Part shown: one piece after another, positions 56,064 to 64,000 of the stretch
How positions within the stretch are numbered: position 1 is the stretch's first letter
Layout of the letters: each line of letters opens with the position of its first letter
NCBI GenBank assembly: GCA_037976565.1
Contig: CP137667.1
Coordinates: 3,868,299 to 3,932,298, forward strand
Direction of reading: 5' to 3'
DNA from: Mesocentrotus franciscanus
Taxonomy: Eukaryota > Echinodermata > Echinoidea > Camarodonta > Strongylocentrotidae
Length of the DNA: 64,000 nucleotides
Position numbers and translations under genes: made by a program
Notes under the pieces: generated by a model
The model's input: only the letters and a program-made list of their open reading frames with translations
The model's database searches: none
Told to the model about the DNA's origin: nothing

Positions 56064-56382
56064 CTGTGTTGGGTGGAAAGAGATTGTCACTGAAACATGA
56101 TAGAGTAAAAAAGGTTCTGAGTGGTCATCCCAAAATGGTGGTTAAAGTAATAATGATCATAACATTAATCAAACTAACATAATAATGAAAACAACAACAA
56201 TGATAACAATAACAATAATGATATTAATACTAATACTTATAATGATAATAATAACAATAATAGTAATAATTGAAAAGATGATTGGTACTACAAAATTGAA
56301 AAATCGCGTTGAAAAGAGCCATACTGAAGCTTTTCGTCTTGCACTCATCAGAGTACATTACGAAAAGCTCTCGTTTAAACTA

Positions 56383-56572
56383 TACCCCACCACTATAACA
56401 CAGGAACCAATGTAAATCAGGTGGGGTATCACGACCCCACTTTTGTTTCTCTCGTTAAAACTTGGACAGAGCCACTCTACCCCACCACTATAACACAGGA
56501 ACCAATGTAAATCAGGTGGGGTATCATGACCCCACTTTCGTTTCTCTCGTTAAAACATGGACAGAGCCTTGC
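56383..56572. repeat. 95-bp direct tandem duplicate with internal inverted repeat
   Basis: Two units start TACCCCACCAC at 56383 and 56478. Within each unit TACCCCACC is inverted as GGTGGGGTA about 40 bp on, so each can form a hairpin. Confidence 0.8.
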
Positions 56573-57875
56573 ATGCAGCTCTGCGTGCATGAGAGATTAT
56601 GATATTGCAATGCAGCTGTACTCTTCATCATCTTACTACGTAATAGTGTAAACAAACTCTTACTGGGGCTCTGGCTGAAAGGAAATGAGAAGTAGGAAAT
56701 ATATGTTTTGCTTGTTTTTAGATATTTTCATGTCCTAAAGTCACTCATAATTTAGATGAAGACCAAAATGAAAGTTCGAACGAAGTAGAATGACCCAAAA
56801 TTGATGATATAACAACAATTTTAACTGTGAAAATTAGCACTCTTTCTCCCTTCCTCTCTCCCTCTATCATATGCTTATCTCTCTCTCCCTCTCTATCACC
56901 CCTCTAGGTCTCGGCGGGAGGGGGGGGGGGATTACATTGGACAGTGCTAGTGTTTACTTTAGGCTTATAATGCTATCTCAGCTCTAGAAGTGTTGAAAGT
57001 CAAATGGGGTTTCAATTTTAAACAAAGAGTTTTCGTCATGAAAATGCAAGAATGAACAGAAAGCCGAAATCAAACAATATAAACCGAAACTAAAAGAAAC
57101 AAGGCGCGAAATATAACAAGCTCTGATTGGCTGTCTAAATAGTATAACAACAACAATAATACCACTACTACTAATAGCAATGATAATTATAATAATAAGA
57201 TTGCAGTAGTGATAATAAGAAAGATGGCGGTGATGATGATGATGATGAAAATTAGGATAAAAAATACATGTAATATTCTTGATTGATATTATGCCTTAGT
57301 ACATCTATAATATCTCTAACAAGTGCTTTTACAGAAATATTATTTTACAATTCAAAATTGGACAGGAGGAGATAGAGAATTAAAAAAGTTGAAAAAAGTC
57401 AGAGAAGTCAGTAATTCAAATTCCATCTTGAGTCCTGCAAAGAACGGTGGTTGCTCTGCTGTCATCAGGACTGAGAAAGATTGACCTAAACAATGAAAAC
57501 CCGAGGGAACTTGTCTGACAGTTGTAAAAAGGCTAAAGATTTTATGAAATGCAAACTGTGCAGATGCACAATAAAAACTCAGTAACCAAGACAACCCCAC
57601 AAAATGCTAATTCAAATCTTAAATAATCTGTAATTCCAAGCTGTTTTGTGCAATACATTACTGACAATTAATATCTAACATTTAATTAAATCTGATCATT
57701 GTAATAACTTAAAAGCCCTTCTAAAGCTCAGACCAGATCAAATATGAAGCGAAATGACTCAATTGATATCAAGTATCAGTCAGAACTTCACAATACCAGT
57801 ACTTGGCAATGTATGGGACACCCAATTACAAAATACCTTGAGCGTGCCCGTCAAAACCCTATAGAACTTTAATAC
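56573..57875. other. Intron, simple-sequence tracts only
   Basis: Pyrimidine-rich stretch at about 56840-56910, a G run at about 56922-56931 and AAT/GAT triplets at 57140-57260. No exon signature. Confidence 0.5.
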
Positions 57876-58052
57876 CTTGCGTCGTTGTGGCATCTGTGGT
57901 ACTTGGTGGTTCAGGTGTGTTACTTGGTGGTTGAGGTGTGTTACTTGCTGGTTGAGGTGTGTTACTTGGTGGTTCAGGTGTGTTACTTGGTGGTTCAGGT
58001 GTGTTACTTGCTGGCTCAGGTGTTGTACCCGCCGTTGGTGCTGCTGTGCTAA
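57876..58052 (-). CDS. Mucin-like Thr/Pro repeat exon
   Basis: A 177-bp phase 1-1 exon with acceptor GCCATTTCAG and donor GTATTAAAG. About six in-frame 7-residue units of the form Ser-Asn-Thr-Pro-Glu/Gln-Pro-Ala/Pro (a 21-bp minisatellite), between Val-Ser-Thr-Ala-Ala-Pro-Thr-Ala-Gly and a Thr-rich end. Such sequence is usually O-glycosylated and extended. It sits between the SEA domain and the first LDLa, as stalks do. The repeat number is probably variable. Confidence 0.8.
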
Positions 58053-58354
58053 CTGAAATGGCAATGCACAGAAAGATGTCAATTTTCCTATGACTCATAC
58101 TGGCCACGTGTCATGCAAAAGTACAAAAATACAGAATTTCTTTCCTTCTTTAAGTCACACCACAGAAAAAACTATAAAGTACTCAAAAAAACAATTATAA
58201 TTACAAAAGAAAGCATCAGCTAACGGCATGAGATCACAGAAAATGTTCCTGTAAAATGCTCCTCATTAATAAACCAATCATATGCATTTCATCCAATAAA
58301 TTTGAACAATGACAGATATGTGTTGTTGTCTCCAACCTTAGACCAGAGACAAAG

Positions 58355-58424
58355 AGAGACAAAGAGAGAGAGAGAGACAAAGAGACAAAGAGAGAGAGAG
58401 ACAGAGAGAGAGAGAGACAAAGAG

Positions 58425-58462
<38 letters not shown>
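58355..58462. repeat. GAGA/GACAAAGA simple repeat
   Basis: Runs of AGAGAGAC and ACAAAGAG, with a smaller stretch at 58635-58672. It gives Arg/Glu-rich or Ser/Leu-rich readings that are not genes. Confidence 0.9.
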
Positions 58463-58463
<1 letters not shown>

Positions 58464-58714
58464 GGTGGCAGGAGGAGGGATGGGAATTACAATAAGTGAT
58501 AACACTACTATGATAATAAGATTTATCATTCAGTTTGCTTATCAAGGTTAGAGTTTTAAAGAAATTCTTAAATTAGTCTGTGAAATTTGCTAATTAAATG
58601 AAATGCAGTGAATGCAGTGACAGCAAAAGTGTGTGAGAGAGAGAGAGACAGAGTGAGAGAGAGAGAGACAAATTTACAACAAAGTGTTTTTTTTCAGGGG
58701 GGTGGTATGCTCAC

Positions 58715-58750
58715 CTGTTGTTGTTGTTGTTACTTCTTCAACTACCACCA
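58715..58750 (-). CDS. Thr-rich linker micro-exon
   Basis: A 36-bp phase 1-1 candidate exon with acceptor TATCCTACAG and donor GTGAGCAT, encoding VVVEEVTTTTT. Position and phase fit between the SEA end (60099) and the Thr/Pro exon (58052). Being so short, it rests on splice sites and phase alone. Confidence 0.5.
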
Positions 58751-59483
58751 CTGTAGGATAAACAGAGAGAGAGGGAAAAAAAAGAAAAAAAAACTCATTG
58801 GAAAAAATAGTTTTCAATCACTTCCTCAAAATTTAAATTGGCAATACCAATTCTTCCAACTTTCGTGCAAAATTTCTAGGAAGTAGGTTGCCTCAGAGTC
58901 TACTGCTTCAACAAAAAGTATACTGTAGGTGCTATAATGGTATAAAAATGAACTGGGGGTAAATTTTCTACACCATAAACCATAAACAAAATATAACTTA
59001 ACCTCAAAATCTAAAGCAACACAGTCACAGCTAAAAAGCTGTCCTCTATGCTTTACTACCACATGCTATACAAATAATACATGGTAAAGTGATCCATTTC
59101 GACGCTTCTCATTGGCTACATTCTTGAACCAATTTTATGAAACACAATAACGCAATTCAAATAAGCTTTCTTGTATTGACGAACAGCATGATATTGCATG
59201 AGCCCTCTATTAGCTCAAGAGTGCGGCACTAAACCAGCAGAGACACACACTCCAGTATAATATGTCCTTGTATATGTATTCACCTTCTTTTTATCCAATA
59301 GTTTTTGCTCTTCTTGATTGCATTCCTGGCATGCAGTCAAAATTGTACTATTGAAGCTTAGTTTGGTACTTTAGGTACATGTAAATCAGTATAGGTAGTC
59401 AAGTCAAAGCTTGGAAACTGTCCACTTAGGGTCTAATGCAGGAAATTTATCATCCTGTCAGACCATGTCCAATAGTCTTTTAA

Positions 59484-59857
59484 GCTAGGTTTACATTATG
59501 TTCCCGGCGCCCACGGCAATCACGTTTCAGGCCACCGTGGACAAACCAGGATGGACGTGAGACAACGCAGGGGGACGGAATGGGCAAACGTGACAGGCAG
59601 TGATTGCCGTGGATGCCGAGCCAGATTTTTAAACTGTCCAAAAATTTGCCACTGCAGTCAAGGTGCGGATGAGAAACCTAGTAGGCTGCAGTAAAACAGG
59701 TGAAGGCTACAAAATGTGACAGTACGTAATAAAAAAAACTTGGCAAGATCTAACAAAACTTGAATACAGAGAAAAAATGGCAAAAATCCCACGGCTCACT
59801 ACGTTTCGGGCAAACGGGGCTGCTGTGGCCGCCGGGAACACAATGTAAACCTAGCAT
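59484..59857. mobile_element. MITE with CTAGGTTTACATT termini
   Basis: GCTAGGTTTACATTATGTTC at the left is answered by GAACACAATGTAAACCTAGC at the right; the inverted similarity goes on through CCCGGCG. About 374 bp, non-coding. Confidence 0.8.
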
Positions 59858-59889
59858 TAGTATAAAGCACAATGACCTTCTGTTATTCA

Positions 59890-60055
59890 AAACCATTCAA
59901 GGCATTAAGCCACATTTGCCACTCCCCACCCAGGTGAAGTTAATGGGTACCTGGTAGGATGCAAATGTCATTGAAGTTTGCTCAGCACTTCGAATGTCTG
60001 GAATTGCTGGAATGCTCCCCAGGGAGTGAAGAATGTGTATATGTTGTGTGCAGGC
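59890..60055 (+). mobile_element. SINE body fragment
   Basis: Carries CACATTTGCCACTCCCCACC, CAGGTGAAGTTAATGGGTAC and the downstream GGAATGCTCCCCAGGGAGTG also found at 54318-54340. No tRNA head. Confidence 0.65.
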
Positions 60056-60098
60056 AAGCCTGAATAAGATGACCACAGGTAATCTGTGAAGCACTTAC

Positions 60099-60274
60099 CA
60101 TTGGAAAGTACGACATCCACACTGTTATTAAAGAGACCCTCAGAGATCAGTGTGACTAATTCCTCGCCAATCACTTCACCAAGAACAGTGGATCCATCCT
60201 CAAGAAGTACATCATTGAGTTTTTCTGGTACCGAGTCTAGGGTTATCGAGATTGTAACCACCACACTCCCGGGC
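60099..60274 (-). CDS. SEA domain, third exon
   Basis: A 176-bp exon with phase 2 in and phase 1 out, acceptor TTTATTTTTAG and donor GTAAGTGC. With the preceding exon it forms Phe-Arg-Pro-Gly-Ser-Val-Val-Val, the conserved SEA self-cleavage site (cut between Gly and Ser in MUC1-type SEA domains). It then reads TISITLDSVPEKLNDVL and VTLISEGLFNNSVDVVLS. Confidence 0.82.
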
Positions 60275-60449
60275 CTAAAAATAAACATTACATTTAAACA
60301 AATCTTACATTAAACACTTGTAGGTTGAATTCTGGAAAAGGGTTGTGAGCTCTTTAATCCTTTTTTTTTTATTTCAGTTGGGAAAAGTACCATATAAGGC
60401 CCCTCCAAAAAAAAGCTCTTCAAATGCAAATGCAACGTAAGTAATTCAC

Positions 60450-60511
60450 CTGAACTCCAGGACTTCCGTAGTTGAGTTTGAGAAGTTCCCGGACTGCAGT
60501 ACTCCATCCAG
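60450..60511 (-). CDS. SEA domain, second exon
   Basis: A 62-bp exon with phase 0 in and phase 2 out, acceptor TTAATGCAG and donor GTGAATTAC. Encodes LDGVLQSGNFSNSTTEVLEF with two possible N-glycosylation sites (Asn-Phe-Ser, Asn-Ser-Thr). Phases match both neighbours. Confidence 0.8.
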
Positions 60512-60631
60512 CTGCATTAATGAACAAGAACAATTATTTCCTTTAAAACTGATAAAAGACACAGCTACATCTATATGTATATTCTTCATAAAAAGAGAAA
60601 TGAAAAGAAGTAATATTATATTAATTCCTTC

Positions 60632-61557
60632 TAATACCCCCTTCACATACACAGATTTTTCTTACGAGTCCTTACGGATCGCCAACTCGTAGCTAATCGC
60701 AAGCATCCGTAAATTAACTCGCTGGTATCCGTAAACAACTTGTCGCAACTTCGCAACAACTCGCAGACACTCTTAAGGATCCGTGAAAGGAGAGGCAAAT
60801 TTTTTGACATGTCAAAAATCTTCTTACGATTGTCCACGGATTGATTTTTCCGTAAATAACTCTTAAATAGCTCGTAACAATCCGTAAGTATCGTAAACCG
60901 CTCGCAACAACACGTAAACCATCCGTAACCTGCTCGCAAAAATCCGTAAATGACCCATAACAATTTTTGTTAGCGATTTGTTACGGTTAGTTTACGATTT
61001 ATTTACGGATTATTTATGGAATATTACGAGTGCTAACGTGTTGTTTACGATTTCATTCGGGTCGTGTTACCATGGCTTTACGGATCGTTACGAGTTATTA
61101 CAAGCACTTTACGTGTAGTTACGAGTACTTTACGAATAGATACATATACTTTAAGTATTCTTACGTATTGTTTACGCTTTGGGGAAGGGTATAAAAGCTG
61201 CAAATTTGAACACTTTATTTTCAGTTGTTATTTTTTGGCTACAAATCGAAAGGACTCGTAAATACTCGTAACTAACTTGTAACTATTCGTAACAACACGT
61301 AAACAGGTCGTAACTAACACGTAAGTTGCTCGTAGTTATCCGTGACAACTCAAAACAAATCGCGGAATTTAGCCGTAGATACATGGTAATAACTCGTATT
61401 AATCCGTAATAAACCGTAAATAGCTCGTAATAACTCGTAACAACTCTTAAATCGGTCGTAAAAGTGGCCAAAATCGTAAGGATCCGTGAAAGATCCGTGA
61501 ATTTGTGCGATCCGTAAGGACTCATAAGAAAAATCTGTGTATGTGAAGGGAGTATTA
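60632..61557. mobile_element. Large MITE rich in CGTAA motifs
   Basis: TAATACCCCCTTCACATACA at the left and the matching inverted end TGTATGTGAAGGGAGTATTA at the right; similarity runs inward about 45 bp. The 926-bp interior consists of many TCCGTAA, CTCGTAA, TTACGAG and TTACGGA pieces in both orientations and should fold into a long stem. Reading frames inside are not genes. Confidence 0.85.
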
Positions 61558-61967
61558 ATCACAGTAACCTGCATTTTCTTAAGACTTATGCCGACAGCAA
61601 ATGTGCTATTGCTGTGCATTTATACATGTACATGTATATTAAAGCTTAATGGAAATAATCATGTACCCGTGCATAGCTTCATGCATAGAATTGGCTGCTA
61701 GATCCATGCTAGGTTTTGTGGGCATTTTTAATAGCCAGGATCGGTCCAGGGTAGATCATACACAAGGACAGGGAAATAATTATTTAAAATTTCATTTTCA
61801 ACTTGGAACCCCCAATTTGTAGGAGAGTAATATTTGAAGAGTCCATGAATCAGTTAAACGGGCAAATTTAAGTACTTTTAAAGCTGTTTTCCATGACTTT
61901 GGTGTTAATTTTGAACTACATGTAGTCAGTACTGGCCGCAGTGAAATCACGACACACTCCCAGATGG

Positions 61968-62255
61968 ACGTGTCGTCCTCGAGTGGATATGTCACCGGAC
62001 TGTGGATCGCAAGGTACGCGGTTTGAGTCCCGCCACGGCACTAATGTCACTTGGGAAGACATTGAACTACATTTGCCACACTCGACCCAAGTGAGGAAAA
62101 TGGGTACCAAGTAGGATTATTCCTTGAAATCCACTGTGCGCTGATAATCATTGCCGGAGCTAAAGTTAGGGTAATAATTTCCAAAGCTTTTTGGAAGCGC
62201 ATAGAGATGTTAAAATGCGATATGCGCTATTTAAAACAAGAACGGAATATTATTA
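61968..62255 (+). mobile_element. tRNA-headed SINE, diverged
   Basis: Relative of 53990-54265: CTCGAGTGGATATGTCACCG, a decayed B box GGTTTGAGTCC, then CATTGAACTACATTTGCCAC and the tail ATGCGATATGCGCTATTT. Confidence 0.7.
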
Positions 62256-63804
62256 TAGAGATATTCCTTCATGAGTGAATGCTGACTATTAACAAGTAGA
62301 CCTACAGTATAAGAGTTAATACCATTCTGGCTATCAGCAGATTCAATGTGAAATCCCTAAATGCCTCAGGCTCTCCAACGAGTCCAGGTATAAGGCTAGT
62401 AGGCCCTATCATCTGCAAAGTGCCCTTGTCTGCAAATGCATGCATGTAACAGCATAAGTAAATTAGCTGGATCTAGACTACACTTGTAAAGTTGAAACAA
62501 AGTTCTTCTTCTTCTTATTTGGTGCAGTCTGCTTCCTTCAATCTTGAAGATTCCTGCAGAACTTTGGTGTAGTATGTGTCATAAGGATAGGCTGCATGTG
62601 CCAATATTTAACAAGGTGCAAGTAAACACACACCAACTTTAATTGGGACAAGTGGATCTTAATAAATTCATATTTTCAAGTTCAATTTCATACAATTACA
62701 CGCCTTGGCTTGGGACTGATTTAAGATAAAATAGCGGAATCTAGACGTACTAGATCTTGTCTATTATTTTTTTCCAAAGAGAGAATCCCGAACAGCAAGC
62801 AAAACAAATGGATTTGCAAAAGTTTAGACACATGCATACAAAGAATAGAACTAGATATTCTTTTAGAAATTTTGAGTGTAAATTGGAACGACACTTTAAA
62901 ATGCCAATGGCAATGGGCAATGGTAAAGGTAAATAATGCACGTCACACATCCCACTCACAATCTCTTCCTGTACGGAAAAACCTAGACTTAATTCTTCTT
63001 GCTCAAGTTGGATGAGGATTTAAGCATCAGAAAAGACAAAAAAAGCTTAAAAGTAATTATTCAAAGAATAGCAACAACAAAAATATTCTCCTTTTTTCAA
63101 AGACAAATCTTGAGGATCCCCGTGAGCGTATACACCCTGTAGATCTGAACAAGTGATGACAAACATACATTTCAATATATGGGGCACTGTCAAGTGTCAA
63201 TTAAACCATTATTCTCCCTCGATTCTTTTTCCCAAGATACTTATAAAGGGTATTAGCAACACGGGTCTAGACCTATACTTACATGAATCTGAATTATTTG
63301 AAGACATCTTTCATAGTTACAGGGCCATATATATCCAGTCAAACGAGCGTTAGACAATTGAAGGCGAAAGTTTTCCCATTCCTTGAGTGCTTTTTCTATT
63401 CAGTATTCTCCTTATATGCATCAATCAATATTGGCTAAATTTGAAATGTGTCAACTTCTCTGTCAATTTCAATTAGGTTGCTTTTACAAATTGCATTTGC
63501 AGATTTACGTAGGCTTCCACATTTATAGCTGCAATTACCCCTAACACAGACATGCAAGATGTCTATATTTGTGCCAAAGGTCTCGAGACGGGAGTAGCCC
63601 GACCAGCGACATACATGTATATATTTATATTATTTAGGGAGTGTTTATTTACCTTCAACAATGTTAGGTAGCCAACAAGAAACTAATTTACTCCAAAGTG
63701 CAACGCATACCTCCTTTACAAAGTGACCGAATAAACAGATAAACAGCTTGTTGATTGCCGTCGCTCATCAGGAAAAATAGACTTTGTTTTTTCTCTTGAC
63801 TTAC
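62256..63804. other. Intron, no recognised feature
   Basis: The intron between SEA exons one and two. No exon signature and no element I can name. Confidence 0.45.
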
Positions 63805-63917
63805 CAGCATCAAGATTTCAGCCTCTAGCTCCATATATTCAGTAGAGTTGGAGTCGTATAAAGCATCAGTGAAATTCTTATCATTAAACGTCAAGTTCAA
63901 CTCCACTGCGATGTTAT
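63805..63917 (-). CDS. SEA domain, first exon
   Basis: A 113-bp exon with phase 1 in and phase 0 out, acceptor TTTTTCATATAG and donor GTAAGTCAAG. Encodes VELNLTFNDKNFTDALY, then EYMELEAEILML: the typical start of SEA domains (a Leu-x-Phe strand, Phe-Thr-x-Ala-Leu, Glu-Tyr, Leu-Glu). It joins in frame to 60511-60450. The gene continues beyond the right edge. Confidence 0.82.
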
Positions 63918-64000
63918 CTATATGAAAAAATGCACAAGAGAAACTAAATGTACTTAAGCCGACAAAACCTTGTAAACTCACATTTTTTGTCTTTTCACTC

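Larger units (their letters stand above)
375..63917 (-). other. SEA / mucin / LDLa / CUB-like mosaic gene (partial, about 46 exons)
   Basis: I see about 46 minus-strand exons with GT-AG boundaries and matching phases. In transcript order they are SEA (three exons), a Thr-rich micro-exon, a Thr/Pro repeat exon, then three super-modules of LDLa-II, CUB-like (two exons) and a run of LDLa exons. Nearly all junctions outside the SEA and CUB-like interiors are phase 1. LDLa modules bind calcium and ligands, SEA domains self-cleave in membrane mucins, and CUB domains bind proteins, so a secreted or membrane-tethered extracellular protein is likely. The SEA+LDLa+CUB mix recalls enteropeptidase and matriptase, but no protease, transmembrane segment, signal peptide or stop is seen; both ends lie outside the window. 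Several exons carry 1-bp lesions, so one intact transcript is not proven, and splitting into two or more genes cannot be excluded. Confidence 0.75.

Noticed and set aside
57780..58082. Frame with repeated His-Leu-Asn-His-Gln-Val-Thr
   Set aside because: It is the out-of-frame reading of the 21-bp repeat; the Thr/Pro frame has the correct splice phases.
58053..58107. Signal peptide start (Met-Ser-His-Arg-Lys) directly before the Thr/Pro exon
   Set aside because: The stretch is the pyrimidine tract and branch region of the acceptor TTTCAG, and SEA exons on the same strand lie upstream. An alternative first exon cannot be fully excluded.
61283..61619. Minus-strand frames rich in Tyr/Leu inside 60.6-61.6 kb
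   Set aside because: They lie within the MITE at 60632-61557 and reflect its repeated motifs.
375..63917. Naming the gene as LRP2, enteropeptidase or matriptase
   Set aside because: No EGF or beta-propeller modules (LRP) and no protease exon are present; the domain order does not match either family.

Overview
This is about 64 kb of AT-rich, intron-rich animal DNA. There is no dense ORF content. The coding signal is a string of short exons of about 100-240 bp on the minus strand, separated by introns full of transposon debris. The transposons (MITEs, pearl/Helentron-like elements with ACGG microsatellites, tRNA-derived SINEs, CR1/L2-type LINE pieces) and the SEA/LDLa/CUB-like gene suggest a marine invertebrate, most likely an echinoderm such as a sea urchin. 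That assignment is inference.

Nearly all coding sequence can be joined into one very large minus-strand mosaic gene, open at both window edges. Reading from high to low coordinates: an SEA domain over three exons (63917-60099) with an intact Gly-Ser-Val-Val-Val self-cleavage motif; a Thr-rich micro-exon (58750-58715); a mucin-like Thr/Pro repeat exon (58052-57876); then three repeats of one super-module. Each super-module has a divergent LDL-receptor class A exon (LDLa-II), a cysteine-free CUB-like domain split over two exons, a Glu-Cys LDLa exon, a His-Asn-Cys LDLa exon, and a variable run of further LDLa exons. Module 1 spans 56063-42450, module 2 spans 41582-22671, and module 3 spans 22204-375 and continues off the left edge. 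I count 35 LDLa exons (three of type II), six CUB-like exons, three SEA exons and two mucin/linker exons. Almost every LDLa exon is a symmetric phase 1-1 cassette, so exons can be gained, lost or skipped without breaking the frame. I did not recognise the gene well enough to name it.

The LDLa runs grow by local duplication. There is an A-B two-exon unit array at the left edge, a cluster of Thr-Pro-Pro-Ala-Asn-Ser-Ser exons at 8.4-12 kb and again at 42.4-48.6 kb, and a 2.9 kb three-exon unit present three times in tandem (23775-32924). The middle copy of that triplication carries a 500-N gap that comparison with its sisters shows should be about 6 bp, so part of the triplication may be an assembly artefact. 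Several exons carry damage: 1-bp frameshifts, a deleted splice acceptor at 43.75 kb, and an exon relic at 7.85 kb.

The introns hold two pearl/Helentron-like families of the same architecture, a TTAA-flanked MITE family with paralogous empty sites, a 2.3 kb fold-back element, several other MITEs, a retroposed insertion with a 10-bp target duplication, tRNA-headed SINEs sharing a core, LINE fragments, a 1.27 kb telomere-like G-rich array, and arrays of the palindrome TGTTGCAACA in the introns of one LDLa exon subfamily. No functional tRNA, rRNA, promoter or second gene could be supported.
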